From Triops longicaudatus (taxonomy: Eukaryota; Arthropoda; Branchiopoda; Notostraca; Triopsidae), in NCBI GenBank assembly GCA_022885665.1, contig JAGQDJ010000136.1, forward strand, positions 124,001 to 188,000: a stretch of 64,000 bases of DNA, in the 5' to 3' direction. Under the pieces are notes generated by a model. It was given only the letters and a program-made list of their open reading frames with translations. It did no database searches and was not told the DNA's origin. Shown in pieces: positions 1 through 12,999 of the stretch. Each line of letters begins with the position of its first letter. The stretch's first letter is position 1. The translations under genes and the position numbers were made by a program.

Positions 1-2547
1 GCTCTGATACTTGTGCTTTGATTGAATCGACGGAAGCTTATCGTCTTCGTACTCTTCCTCTTCGTTCAACTTCCTTCGACGGAGTGTGTACTCCTGAGGA
101 CTGGGTTGGCGTTCCGGTGAATGTCTAGCCACGTAGTATCTCTCAGACTTGCTTGTCCTTATATAAGGTTTCACCTCTTCTTCTTGTCTTGGTGACGGTG
201 GTTCGGGAGCTTTGTATTTCTTAAACTTGGGAAACGATTTCGAAGAATTGTTAACCGGTTGTCGAGTAGGACTTGGACTGCTGCGCTCGCCGCTGGAACT
301 TGAACTCCGGCGCTTGTCCAGATAATCATGATGGTCTTGGTACTTTTCATTCGTCAAGTTGCGACTGGTACGCACTCTATAACTCTCCTGATCTCGCGAT
401 TGAATCTTCCCTACAAGGTTACGCACCCCTCTGAATTCCTCAGCCGGTTCTTCTTCATGGGTCTGGTTGTGGATATACACCGGTTTGTTGACAAAGCTGG
501 TACTGTTGTCTACCTTGTCTCTGGATTGGTGGCCAGTGAGCTTCTTGAGTCTTAGCGGTGGTTTGGGCACTTCGTCCGTTTCGTTATGCGTTGATAAGGA
601 GAAATCCTTGGTCAAACTGGTACCCATTCTCGGTACCTGGCGATCGTTGTTAATCCTGCGCTGGAATTGCTCAAAATCCGATCTGCGCGACGATCGATAC
701 AAAGTGTTTCGTGGTTCTTCATCGAAAAGCCCACCTTGTACTGGAATGCGTTTCGCAGGTAAGGTTTGACGTTCAGGCGAGGAGGAATTTCTTTCGTACA
801 AATCTGCTGAACGGGCCACAAAACCGGTGCGCACAGGACTTTCGCGACGGTAGCGATCTTTGTCCAGTATGTCTGCGTCATCTTGGTCCCTTGGCACCGA
901 GCTTTGGAATTCTTTCAGTTTCCTGTCTTTTAAAACGTTGGTTTCATGATTCGATTTCCAGTAGCTCGGCATAATCTCAGGTGATCGCTCCCTTCTAACA
1001 GGTGACGGCTGCCTGACTTTTCTAGAATCTTTGGTAAGATTTTCCGAGTAGCCACGGTGGACTTGTTCGAACGAAGGACTAGTTCGCCTGTAGGAGGCGC
1101 GGAAGACATCGTCATGCTTCTTGGGGGCCTCCAAATTGTTGTACACCATAGTTTGCGTCCCATAGGACGATGCTGGAATTTCTATCGGTCGGGATTGCGG
1201 TTCTGAGTTATAAGTTAAATTACCCACACGGGACTTGTAATCCTGTGACCTTATTTCTTTATCACGGTCGTAATTATCTCTTCGATTGTTCGAGAACATG
1301 TTCCCTTCTTGCCCGAAGACGTAAGTGGCCAGTCGCTTGCTGGTACCTGGCTTAGTACTGGTATCGACCTCAGATGCTTCCTGATGTTTCCTGGAGTTTG
1401 TGTGACTCGGAAAGTATCCTCGATCTTCCTTCTCTTCGTCCTCAATGCGTTTTCTAGTTACATCGCGAGGCGAGTTGCTCTCAGAATCATAAGACATTCC
1501 GTGTGAATTTTTACTCCAATGACTCGTAGTGTTATTTTCTCGACGGGTAACATTGTCCTCTATTCGGGAGTGTTTTAGATCGTCGTCATGGAAATGACGA
1601 ATTGGAGAACGTTTTCGACCAAGGGGCGTGTTTTCTTCAAAGTCGTAAGAAATTCTGTGTGAATTTTTGTTCCACTGACTGGGGTTGATTTCTCTGCGAA
1701 TAGTGTTCTCGTCTACGCTGGAATGTTTCAAATCCTCGTCCTCGTGGAAATGTCGAACTGGACTAGTCCCTGGTTTAAATGTGGGAGATCGAGTTGGACT
1801 ACCATCCATGTAAGAAAATGGGCGATTTTTGACCACGTCGAAACTCAAGTTTGCGTTCCGTTCTGTGAAAAGATGCCGGGCTTGTTGTCTTTGCTTCGTT
1901 TCTTCGATTAACTGCTGAGCTAGCATGCTAACGTTGCCCCGGGTTAGCTTCGGTTTGCGTGTAGGGGATTGACTACTGTGGTACCTATATTCTGAATCCG
2001 ATTCGCTACCGCTGTCGGGATTACGGGAGAATTCGATCCTCCGTTTCCGGTCCCACGAACCGAAGCTTTGATTATGATCTTTCTCGATGTCACTTTCGCT
2101 ATCTTCCATGAAGTCGTTGACTTTATAAGGTTCCCGGTAGCCATCTTCTCGACCGTAGTGTACTTGACCGGTACTGCGCTCGTTCGTGGTCTTGTTTCTG
2201 GAAAATCGAGGCAATGAATCCGAGTCGTAATTTCTTTGTTGATATGGAACATTGCGCTCTAACGTTCGATTTTCGGTCAGGTAGTGCCTGGGCGTTTCGT
2301 TGCTGGGACGGCGTATACTTTCGTGTGGGTAGAAACCTTTGTCTGAACTTTCGTCATCTTCACGTAGGCGGTGGAGACCTCTGTACGCAAGCCGGTTGTT
2401 CCCGCCGTGGTCTTCGGGGTAAGACCCGCTGAGGTCTAATCCGCTGCCGAACCGACGCGCTTCATTGTTGAAGGATACGTGCCGGTTTGGCCCGGTGCTG
2501 GAACCGTCCGAGCGCAGCGATTCCGTGCCAAAGGCTTTCCTCGGCAT
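1..2547 (-). CDS. N-terminal part of a long disordered charged protein (partial, runs off the left edge)
   Basis: An open frame begins at the ATG complementary to 2545-2547 and stays open for 849 codons to the window edge. I checked every in-frame triplet and found no stop. An in-frame TGA lies just upstream at 2560-2562, so this Met is the first available. The protein is rich in Ser, Arg, Glu, Asp and Lys, has almost no hydrophobic stretches, and has no domain I recognise. It contains two diverged copies of a unit of about 45-50 residues, encoded near 1475-1760; each starts with RHFH plus acidic residues and a DLKHS motif and later has W-x-KNSH and SYD. Such composition is common in cytoskeletal, scaffold or nuclear-speckle proteins, but I assign no function. 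The single exon may end inside this span, since an in-frame donor would not be visible as a stop. Confidence 0.8.
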   Translation of the reverse strand, partial: MPRKAFGTESLRSDGSSTGPNRHVSFNNEARRFGSGLDLSGSYPEDHGGNNRLAYRGLHRLREDDESSDKGFYPHESIRRPSNETPRHYLTENRTLERNVPYQQRNYDSDSLPRFSRNKTTNERSTGQVHYGREDGYREPYKVNDFMEDSESDIEKDHNQSFGSWDRKRRIEFSRNPDSGSESDSEYRYHSSQSPTRKPKLTRGNVSMLAQQLIEETKQRQQARHLFTERNANLSFDVVKNRPFSYMDGSPTRSPTFKPGTSPVRHFHEDEDLKHSSVDENTIRREINPSQWNKNSHRISYDFEENTPLGRKRSPIRHFHDDDLKHSRIEDNVTRRENNTTSHWSKNSHGMSYDSESNSPRDVTRKRIEDEEKEDRGYFPSHTNSRKHQEASEVDTSTKPGTSKRLATYVFGQEGNMFSNNRRDNYDRDKEIRSQDYKSRVGNLTYNSEPQSRPIEIPASSYGTQTMVYNNLEAPKKHDDVFRASYRRTSPSFEQVHRGYSENLTKDSRKVRQPSPVRRERSPEIMPSYWKSNHETNVLKDRKLKEFQSSVPRDQDDADILDKDRYRRESPVRTGFVARSADLYERNSSSPERQTLPAKRIPVQGGLFDEEPRNTLYRSSRRSDFEQFQRRINNDRQVPRMGTSLTKDFSLSTHNETDEVPKPPLRLKKLTGHQSRDKVDNSTSFVNKPVYIHNQTHEEEPAEEFRGVRNLVGKIQSRDQESYRVRTSRNLTNEKYQDHHDYLDKRRSSSSSGERSSPSPTRQPVNNSSKSFPKFKKYKAPEPPSPRQEEEVKPYIRTSKSERYYVARHSPERQPSPQEYTLRRRKLNEEEEYEDDKLPSIQSKHKYQS

Positions 2548-5500
2548 ATCACTATGCTGTCAACGTCAAAATATTCCAATTTGCTTAAAACTGTACCTTT
2601 TCTATTTTATTATCTGAAAGAAGTGTTTGCTTTGGAAATCTGGAAAACATTTAAATTTTCAAGTTCCAAAATCTTAGAAATATTTCGAAACTTTTTATTT
2701 CATTTACTTTTGTGATAGGACTTATTCTCAAAGTAAGGTTCCTATAAAATCTAGGGAAAGTCCTCGAGGGCCTACGGGGACTAATAGACCCAACAATTCG
2801 TTGTTCAAAATAACCTTGTGAACTCTGGCCCTTTTATCGTGTTATAGCTTATGGGTTTTTGGAGGTGAGCGTCGCGGTCGGGAAAGTCGCGACTTATTGT
2901 GGGAAAAGCGCACGAAAATTCAATGTCTATTCCAAAATTTCCCTCAAAATTGACATAAAAGATTAAATTTGTAGCAAAAACCGAAAAAATGCAAAGAAGT
3001 GCAAAAGTGACAATGTCTTAAAAATGTTCAGCATATACGAAGTTCGTTCACTCAGTAGCTTTTTATTTATATTTACGAAACTGCGGACGTTACAACGTCC
3101 TATATAGCCGATACTTCTTTATAAAGAATTTGTTGTACCAAGATTCTAATATATCAACAAATTTCAACATTAACAACAATTAACAACACTGAACCTTACT
3201 TTGGAATAAGCCTTGTTTTTTCACACTTTGAATGCTAAACATATACAATGTGCTTCTGTTTTTCGTGACTTTTTGCTGATTATTTTTATTATTTTTTGCT
3301 TGGAATAAGGAGTTTCGGAATGTATTACAAAATTGATTTCCGAGAACATTTATATTTATTTTATAAGTTATTTTCCAGTTAGGGTTAGCCGATCTTGCTC
3401 GTTAAGGCACTGTATTTGTCAATTGCCCCTTGCCCTTTTCCACATAGCATAGCATCTTCCCTTTCTACGCACTTCTTTCCCAATTACAACCATTACCATG
3501 CTAAGACGAAGCGGAAAGAGGAGAAAATCTTGTAATCCATTGAATTTTCTATAAAACTCTCACCCTTTGGGGGAAATCCGGTTTGCAGCAGTCGGTGTTT
3601 TAAATTGTTAGTACATTTTCCTTTCATGCAATACTTCGATATTTTTACAATCCACAACTATGCTTAAAGTAAAACGTGACAGTTTAGTCGAAAAGTACGC
3701 GTTTATTCCGGTATTAAACAAACATTGTTTCGCATTGAATTAACATTCGTGCTACAGTTTATTAAAAACCGAGAAGCTAAAATGTTGACGATTTCGTACA
3801 GCATTTACTGAATGTATAATTTTGTAGCCTAGAGTGAATAAGGTCTCGTTTGCATAGAGTGAAAGGTACAAATAGGATTTTCTTTCACTGCTTGAAGCTA
3901 ATTACGCCCGTGGACGAGTTCTGAGCTTTCCTAAGGAAATGTCTAGTAGTTTTTCGCACTAATTCATCTGTGATGCCCCCTCAACTAATTTGCGAAATAA
4001 ATTGTAAAAAAATTAATGTGATAGTAGCGTCATCTCTGGAACTATCCCAGCCTTGGAATGCGGTATACAATAGCCCTAATGCGCAGATTAATTTGCATTT
4101 TGCAACAGGTGTGCAAGTTCACTTTGGCGCGTTTTGGTTCAAATCCTGCCACCTTTAGTAATAACAGCATCTAGATAGCTTGAAGGTAAAAGGGGAGGAG
4201 CTTTTTGATGAGTGGCAAGACAACTTTCTCTTTTCTTTCCCTTGAAAAAACTACACTTCAAAGAATTAGCATAAAAAGATGTTAATCTTTTTGTCTCTTA
4301 TTTAGCTGTCTTTATGTCATTTTTTTAGATTCTTTTTTTTTTAATCAAACTGGAAATACCGACTTCCAATGACCGTAAAGAGACCAGGGCAGGGCAATGG
4401 GGTAAAACTGGAACACACATGATTAGCGCCCTGGAGGTATGCAAGACCTTTAATACTGTTATACAACGTCGGACTGTAATCATAGCGGATGAGTAGGTGA
4501 CCCTTAAGGGTTTCTATTCTGTTCCTGATAACCCACGTCCGGATGGAGACTTTGGTTACTTTTTTGTTTAGTCTTTACTCGAGCTCTAATGTTGCTGAAC
4601 CACTTGGCTTTTATCGCACTCATCAGCCATCTAGTTTGCACGTATACGCCCCAGCAAGGTACCAAACAAGTTTTCCCCTCTGAAAACTTTACATATACAC
4701 ACAGAAAGAAAGAACTAAACAACTGCTGCCAAATTAGCTATGGCCTTTCGAAATATTTCGTGGCGTCATTTCCTGCTAAAAGCCAACGTTAGTGCAACAA
4801 TGAAGTACGTAAGAAAATTACGTAAGCGAAAAGGTTGTCAATTGCGAAGAATTGAGAAATATTAGAATAAATAAGGCGTTAAGGATAAACAAGCTGGTGT
4901 ATTAGCGTCTGGAAGCACAATTACACAACAAGAATAAAAAGCGAGGAAGCGTGGGCTAATGGGTAGGAAACTATGACAGTGTGTTACTGCTAAGGGTGGA
5001 AACATTGTTGGGTAGATTTAGGTTAAGGTTGTGTATACAAATTGGAATTTCACTACCCGACCACCTGTAATTTGTAAGTTCGATTTGGGGGTGAGAAATC
5101 CAAGATGATGAGGGTTAAATGAAACTGGTGGAATGTACCTGCACTAGTTAGGAGGAATTCCTGTTTTGAAACTGAAAACGAGACGATTTTCACGTAAAAA
5201 AATCACGTTTTAGAACCACAGAAAGCACCGAGCTTCAGCACCATCCGAGCGCGGGTTTGATAGTCTGCTCTCGCTTAACTCCGCGCTCCGTGGTCGCAGC
5301 AAGTGGCACTAGCCTTCTTTGGGCATATTGGCTTAGGTTTCAGTGTTGGAGCCCCAAGGCGAGACTTTCTGAAAGACTCGGGATTTTTCGAAGGAAAATC
5401 CCCTGTGCTCAGGTTGTGGTGCCACCTTCCTTGCTCGCACACACTACTTATGAGGAATAAGTCTCAGGCTTGAATGTAAAATCCATTTTTTCGTTTTTAC

Positions 5501-8097
5501 CATTTTAGAGTTTTGCCGTGAATTCTCTATTTTCTTGCAGGAAAACTAATTTAAGACCTTCAAAAGTGGTTACAGCGTTACTTTATGTTGTGTTGAGTTA
5601 GAAATTCTGCAACACATGCTCGTTAAAAAAATAAATAAATAAAAAAAATAATAAAATACTTTTTTTTCGAATTTTCCCTTGTACCCTCTCTTGAAACAGT
5701 TTAGTCTTTCCCCGTGCCTACAATAATACAATTGAGCTGTCGTTCAATGAGAAGTATGTTTCGTTGAACCTTAACACTCTTTTATTTATTTATTTTTTTC
5801 GCGTGATTGTATGGCACATTAAGCATTTTTTGTTTTGTTTTGTGCATTGATTGTATTTTGGTCTATTTTTGTTTGCACTCCTGATGATACGCCTACAAAT
5901 CGGCTAATAACTGTATATAAGTAATTAACGTAACTAATAAAGGACAGAAGGTTAGGGTTTATTTTGTTATTTTTTATATTTTTAGTATAGTTTTTATTTT
6001 CATTCTTACTACTGCCTCTATTAATTACTTTTCTATCGTTCTCTGTAGCATTATAATTCAGGTTATAGGATTGTAGTATACAGAAGTAAGAAAAAAATTA
6101 AGGATGGTTAAAAAGCCGGTTTAGCGGCAACCTTCAGAATATTATAGAAAGCGAAATTTTTAAGCCAGGTAGCGGAATTCTCGAGGTAGCTGAAACAAAC
6201 TCTGGCTTATTGTAAAACTCTGCACGTTTTGGGTCAGACATGATTTAATGGAATGCCTTGACTGTATTCGGAAGTGTAAGGGTTCTTCAACAGGAAAACT
6301 TTCTAGTAATTAAGAAGAAGAGTTAGTTTCCGTAGAAGGAAATAAGCCATGAAATTAAAAGTGAAGACGCAAAACGATATTTTTGAAAACATTCAGTTTC
6401 AGAGACTGTAGTATTTTAACGGCCACGATTTGTTTACAAGGAGTAAATCTTAATTTTCTTATTAACAGCGAATAATTAGGAGCGGAAGGACAAGTTTAAT
6501 ATTAACGTTACCTGAAGGTTCGTTGTAACTATATTCTACTGTAATTTGCGATTTGTGTTAAATCACTAGAAGCCTCGTAAATGTTCACGAATATTACGTT
6601 GCATGGCTTCTTTTTAGAAATAGTAACAATAAGTAAAACTCGAGATTACATTAAACACGACCAAATTACTCAATTTTGTTTTCATGTCCATTATTTTCGT
6701 GTCTAAAACAATTAATTTTTGTCAATAATATGAAATTTCGTGCTTGCAGATCAATTCTTTACCTTTCCTTAGAAAAGAGTCTTTAAATGTGGTAAATAAA
6801 ATTTCTTCGCTTTTGAAAAGGTAATACGCTCTATTTTCGAGCTATTTCCAAAACTCGCAAGTCATAAATCCAGAAAAAGTCGAATGTGTTATTGGGTTGT
6901 GCCGTTGCAAATCTGGGTAATGAGGCGTTAAACGATCACAAGCATATTTCTTCCCCTTCCTCCCACCTACCGCTCCCTTCACCCACTTTTAATAAAGGCC
7001 AGCATACTCTCTTCACATGCTCTCTACTCATACTCTGTTCTGCTGACTCAGATCCTGAGGGTGAACTCTTGCTTCGCCACGGTGGCACACACACAATATA
7101 CCGTTGTTCGTTTAAGGGGAGGCTTTTCACGAAAGAGCCAACAAAACACGAGGAAATACCTCACAATATGAATCACATTATTAAAAACGTTCCTCATCTC
7201 TCTTTTGACCTCAACTTGTAAAAAGCTGTTCCGCAGAACGAGCGTATTAAACCAATTTGCCATGCAATCTCTTTCGCAGCATTCAGACAAACTTTTCCAG
7301 ATTCGTCAAAACCATATTAGCTCGCCGTAGAACGTTTTTATTGCTCTCCCTATTGGAAACGACGGAATTGCTTATGTAAGCTTTTTGAAAAGGAGAAGAC
7401 GCTCATTTGGCCGCACAGTTATGAAAGAACGCCCCCTAGACGCAATATTATTCCTGCCTGAAAGGAACATCCCTTGGTGGAAGCTTTTTATTCCTTTTTT
7501 TTTTCTTGTTACTTGATTCATAACACCAGTGTCAAGAAACACCCTCTCGACAAATGTTTGTGGGGGGACAATAAGTGTCGCGCTTAACAATGACCGAGGT
7601 TAAGATATATGGGTTAGTGGCAAGAGGAATCTAATTAAGGACAAGACACGCGAGGCACGCGCTTTGGCAACGCTGCGGTCACCGAACAAATGTACTTGAA
7701 CCATTAAGTGACAGAGACAAAAATAAAGAAAAAAAAATGTAACAAAACAGAAAAGCCAACAGTAACAAAAGTACGATGCAAATTAAGAAAAATAGAACAG
7801 AATTGTAAGAAAAAAGAAAAGAACTCCAGAGTCACGCAGTCACGCAAAGTATATTCTTAGAAGTCCTTTTTTTCGCACTTACACGATTAAAACTGACCGA
7901 AAAACCTTTTAGGGGTTAAGGAGGAAGGGTTTAAGAGGTAATGACTGGAAAAATTCTAGTGGTAAAAGCTTTGAGACACCGATCATAAGCTAAAAACAAC
8001 GTTAACGGGTTTTCTGTCTTGGAATTTCTCGTACGGAGAATGTGAATGTTATCAACTTTCTTTTTTCTTTTTGTTGATTGAGTATAAGAAAGACAAG
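2548..8097. other. AT-rich intergenic stretch without a convincing gene
   Basis: Only short ORFs without domain signature or plausible splice partners are visible. The stretch holds simple A/T-rich runs (for example near 5630-5660), a 7-bp-arm palindrome at 3085-3100, and a 67-codon ORF at 4589-4792 with a hydrophobic N-terminus that is probably chance. It presumably holds the promoter of the left-edge gene and the 3' flank of the homeobox gene. Confidence 0.6.
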
Positions 8098-9300
8098 TTA
8101 AGGGTTATACGAAGTAGCCAAGTGAAGTCGACGTTGCTGTTCCAAATGTTGTTTGCGCCATTTAATTCGCCGATTCTGGAACCACACTTTGACCTGGGCT
8201 TCGGATAATCGCAGACTCGTAGCCAAATATAAGCGTTCCGGTCCTACCATGTATTGTTGACGTTCAAATTCCGCTTCAAGGCGCTCCAGTTGCTCTGGAC
8301 TGAAGATGGTTCGGACTCGTTTGTGTCTTCTATGGTGGTTCGAACGCTGGAGGTTGCCAGATTGCGACGAAACCTTGCATCGAAGCGACTCTGCATTGTT
8401 ACAAATTTTATGTAAAAAAATATGCACTATTTGCCACGTTGTTGTGAAACCTTAAAGTTACGTACATGACACTGAATTTTTTTTATTTTCTGCTCAGTAT
8501 TGCAAAGAAAAATTAATTACAAAATGTTTTACTCCATTCTTGTACAAAATGCTTTCAATAAAAGCGTTTATTAACACATTAAAGCGAGCAAAGGAGTAAA
8601 GTTTTGGTAATGTTTTGCACCAAAACTTGATACTGTGGCGTTCGTTATTACCCAACAGTCAATTTCGTAGCCGCCCAGCAATGAATCCTAAGATTCATTG
8701 TTGGTAAGAATGAAATCCTCTGCACCGAGCCTGTAATAGAGGGTTCCCTTTCGACCTTCCTTTGAGTCAGTTGCGTTTCTTGAGAGTGAAATTTTATTGT
8801 TGTGAACGGAAAGTGAGAGTTAGCACGAGAAGGAGAGTGTTTTTGTGTGATTTTGTATTGAAATTGCGAATAAACGGATTTCAAAAGGAGTAGAACGTAA
8901 CAATACATATTTAGTTTATTCGGAATTGCTTACCTTCAAGTGAAGCCTTTGCGTCTCCTGGAACGTGGGTGGTTTTGGCCATTAATTCGGTACCATGTAA
9001 TCGCGGGCTGCGACTGGAATCTTCTTCTTCCCCATCAGCTTCTCCTTCCGTGTCGGGTAAGCCGAGAATGGAGTCAATGGTGAAGGTTTTGTTGGAGCCG
9101 GATTCCCGGTAATCGAGATTACAATCAACTGCTTCATATCCATAATTATAATTCACTGTTCTTTTGTTGTTGTTGCTTTGACTTGACTGGTTGTTACGCT
9201 CCATTAACGGCGATTTCAAAGAAGACCGCAACCAAGCCACAGCCCAGTAACGCATGCAAGGATCGGTCATTTCCCAGTTGCTTGACCGGTAGTGAGCCAT
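8098..9300 (-). CDS. Not/Noto-type homeobox transcription factor
   Basis: Two exons: 8934-9300 (donor GTAAGC) and 8098-8390 (acceptor AATGCAG), joined in phase 1, giving 219 residues that end in TAA. The homeodomain lies at about residues 145-204 and has the recognition-helix core KVWFQNRRIKWRK and the segment QQYMVGPERLYLA. Residues 72-80 (TFTIDSILG) match an eh1-type Groucho-binding motif, so a repressor role is likely. The homeodomain is closest, from memory, to Not homeodomains (vertebrate NOTO, fly CG18599/90Bre); VAX and EMX are more distant alternatives. The protein is short and stops soon after the homeodomain. The intron (8391-8933) carries a solo LTR in the antisense direction. Confidence 0.88.
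8630..8633. repeat. Left target-site duplication of solo LTR copy 1
   Basis: ATAC is repeated exactly at 8903-8906, directly after the LTR terminal CA. Confidence 0.75.
8634..8902 (+). mobile_element. Solo LTR, copy 1
   Basis: A 269-bp block starts TGTGGCGTTCG and ends GAACGTAACA (TG..CA ends) and is flanked by a perfect 4-bp target-site duplication, ATAC at 8630-8633 and 8903-8906. A second diverged copy is at 33467-33759. Near the start is an inverted repeat (CAATGAATC, loop CTAA, GATTCATTG), and an AATAAA occurs near the 3' end, as in an LTR R region. No internal retrotransposon sequence adjoins it. It sits in the intron of the homeobox gene, antisense to it. A 4-bp duplication fits Gypsy or BEL/Pao elements. 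Confidence 0.8.
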
Positions 9301-11239
9301 CTTAGCTTAACTCAAGTTGCCCAATGAACTATATATCTTCAACAGGTTCACTAATTAGCCACTCAATTTAACAGTTCAGCTTTAATTCAACACTTGAGAG
9401 TGAAGGTAATGGAACCCGGATGAGGGTAATGACAGCCTGAGCTTGCTTTGATTTCAAACTGTTTCTTTTGCAGCGTTTCTTCCAGTTCGTGGGCAGAGAC
9501 AGCGAATTACTTGTGACGCAGGAATTTCAGTAGGCACGCGCGGCAGTCGCGTGTTCCGGGACAAGATTTGGCGGCAGGGGGGCCAGGATTACACCAATGG
9601 CAAAGTAGCTTAATACCCATAAGTTTCCTTGGAAAGGGAGGAGCGTGTAGTTTAGGGATATAGACCTAACAGGTTCACAGCATTCTAGTGATCTTCCACG
9701 TATTAGCTTCAAAGAGGAAGAGGAGCACAAGGAAGAGGAGGAACTCGGTAAGTGACCCATAAGAAACTTGGATGGGTCCAATTAAGTTTCGACTTGGGGG
9801 TTTGTTGACGGATTTTTACGATCGCTAGAATATTGCAAGCTGGCAAGGTGACAGGCAAATAATTACTGTAAATGCGTACTAACAGGCCGGAGAGATATGC
9901 GAGGAATTTCTAATAAAAGATCAAAAGGGAAGGAATAATGCGCAATTTCAATGTGAAGAGTCAAAAGCCATGTGAAATAGTGCTAAAGGGACGTAAAAGA
10001 GTGGAAGAGTTAAGGGGAGTCGCTTTAAATAACGTTTCTGTTCAGCGTCGGTGAGGTAAACACAAAATCGTGAAGTAATTCAGAAATATTGGAATCTAGT
10101 TCTCACTACTTTTACTTCATACAAGATTCAGGTTTGCGATAAGGCCGTGATTGTCACATTTTCTTAACGAAACAGGGAGGAAATGGCCGAGTGGGTTGGC
10201 TTTGAATGACAATGGTGTCGGTACTTAACTAAGTCAACATAATCAAGGCGTAAAAAAAGTTCTTTGTCCTCGTGGATGTGCTTGGCATACTCCAATCCGA
10301 ACAGAGTGGCTACACTAGGTCTATTCCTTCAACGCAATACGGAAAAACACGAAGTAGTTATGGGAAAAAATGACGTTCTTTCACCTTTGATATTCCCGTC
10401 GTTACTTTCGTGGGCGTATACAAAATACTGGCTCCTGAAGGAGACCTCGCTCCATTCATTTCAGACGCTTACAATGCCATTCTCAAACTGATAAATTCTT
10501 ATTAAATATTCCGAAAGCATTCACTATACTCATACGATACCTTAACTTTAAATGCAAGTTTTTATATTTTTGGGAATAAAATGTTTTGCCATTAAGTCAA
10601 ATCATTCGCCAAATTAGCACAATTTGAATATATTTTCTTTCCATATTTTTCATTTATATTCCATTTTTGGGCTTTCTTGCCAATAGTCCGTTTATTTATT
10701 ATTGTTTTTTTCGTTGACATCCCGCGTAAGCTAACGCTTGTTGTGCCGAAAATCGGAACTACTGAAATAGCAAAAAAAAAAGAAAATAAAAAATAAATAA
10801 AAAAATAAATAAATAAAATAAAAATACTCCCGGTTCATTCACAGCAAAAGAGAACTTACCGAAAGTACAGTTGTGGAGTCCGTTTATTTCAAATAACACA
10901 GAGGCTGAATAAATTTCTTTCAATGCTGTTTTCATCTTCTGTCTTCGTGAATCTCAGTCTTTGGATGTAACGTACCCGGAGTTCACGACTGCATTTATTA
11001 CTTTCACTTCTTACATTCATAAATAGCACTGCAAAACATTTGGCTGATGGTTTAGGTGTTCTTTGCAAACAGCTATATCAAAAGCATAAATAGAATCGGT
11101 TCACACGTTCTTTCAGGCAAACCTGTTCAAGTCACTGCAGCAATATCATCCTCCCGATTTACAGAAAACTTGCATAATTATTTCTTGTCTCTTCGTCTCA
11201 TTTTCAGCGTTAGGAGCATTTTATATCTTTCAGACGGAT
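9301..11239. other. Intergenic region between the homeobox gene and ARMH3
   Basis: No coding signal beyond chance ORFs. It must hold the promoter of the homeobox gene (transcribed leftward from 9300) and the ARMH3 3' UTR (from 11239 leftward). An A-rich low-complexity run of AAATAAA-like units lies at about 10770-10830. Confidence 0.55.
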
Positions 11240-12923
11240 TTATATTGCTTTCTGTGAAACTTCCTGGAGAACTTGCCGAAGATCCAAGGCAGCAATATCT
11301 AACGTAACTCGGGTATCGGAGGCAATATTTCTGACCTAATGCAAAAGAACGGGTAAATATTCACTTATTCAGATTTTTACTTATACTAAGAATCTTACAT
11401 TAAGATACGAATCTTAAAATAATACCAATAAAAAAACCTTACCGCGTAAGTTAAAAACGCGTCGTAAGGGCTTTCGTTATATCTTTCATAGTTGTCCAAG
11501 CCATCTTGGAGTTTCAAGGTCAAGCTTCCGTAATTCGTCCGGATCAATTCTAAAATCTGGTCCTGCGTAGGAGTACTCAGGGCCTGCTTCGAAAGCCACG
11601 CTTCGATTTTTGGACGAAAGTGTTGCACTATGGAGCGAACGTTGCCTAAGGCACTGCTCAACCGCAGCGCTGAATCGCGCAATTCGCCTTCTTCGGTCGA
11701 ATGCCGTAATGCTGTTTGAAAGAAACATAATACATAGTTATTCAAAACACAAATAGTGAATCATTACAAACATAAAGAAAATACGAAAAAATTACCTTCA
11801 ACAAACATAAGCATCAAGTGTCAAATAAAAAAAGTTATTTTGTCAATTTAGTTTTACATATATTATTGGGTTTATAAAGAAACTATGAGCTAATTTTAAA
11901 GTTTCTATGAAGATATAACGGGAAGCAGAATAAGGCTTAAAAACTGTAATAAAAAGGCGAATGCTAAATGTACCTAATGCGTAAAGGTTGTCAAAAACGG
12001 CATGACAGCGGACGATTTCGTAATATAAATCGTCGTAGGCGTCTGGTGAGGGCAAAAAAGTGTCTCCATAGGTGATGAAGACGTTCATAAGGTTTACGGC
12101 AAGTAGTGCGATCTTGAGCATCTCTTTACGTTTGGAAACGGGGCCCTCTGCGTTGGCCAAGAACTTGCAGAGCGCAATAAGACCGGCCCAAAGTTCACGC
12201 CACGGACAGGACGCAACGCGCATGCGGCAACGTTTTTGGTGACACAGAATCCGCAGTAATATACCCAACGCTAATCGGTACAGCTCGTAGGGAAAGCTTT
12301 TGAGCAGGTGGCTTACCAAAAACTCGATAATCAAATCTAAGGGGAATAAAAACCCGTAAAATTACAATCATCCAATGAATTTTTCGTTTTGATTTTTTGT
12401 GGTATTTTCCCTAAATATCAGAAATGACGAGTTTTACTGATTATTTACCTAATAAGCCGCATACTAATGGGCGTGGCGTCACTTTTTTCTCGGCTACGAC
12501 TTTCCGGTGTCGCATTACTGCCTTGTGAATCGTGACAGGGAAAACTAGTCCGGCATCATGCATTAAAGACAATGCGTAATCGTCTTCGCAAATGACGGTC
12601 AACGTCAGTAAACAAATTTTTGTATGAGGCTGCGTGGGTTCGACGCTAGAATGTCTCGGATTGGTACTGGAATTATTACTGACAGGTACTACTTCTCCTC
12701 GGGTGGATTGCATAACTATTGAACTGCAAAAAAAGTAGAAAAATCCCAAGATTGAAAGTGACAAAACTGCTAAAATCCAATATAAAAATAAATAAATATA
12801 TCACTGATAATTTTTTCTTCTATTATTTTTTGCATAAAAAGAAAGCACAACATAACCATTAATCGTATAATAAAATATTTTCCACCTTTTTTGTTAAAAA
12901 AACGAAAAATTCAACAGGGTATG

Positions 12924-12999
<76 letters not shown>

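Noticed and set aside
4060..4156. GGTTCAAATCC-like T-loop suggesting a tRNA
   Set aside because: The T-stem does not pair (several mismatches) and no anticodon or D arm could be placed.
4589..4792. 67-codon ORF with a hydrophobic N-terminus, possible secreted peptide
   Set aside because: Short, no cysteine pattern or family resemblance, isolated in AT-rich intergenic DNA; chance is more likely.
5240..5460. GC-richer patch with a 67-codon ORF, possibly a gene fragment
   Set aside because: No recognisable family, and no second copy in the window to support a repeat.
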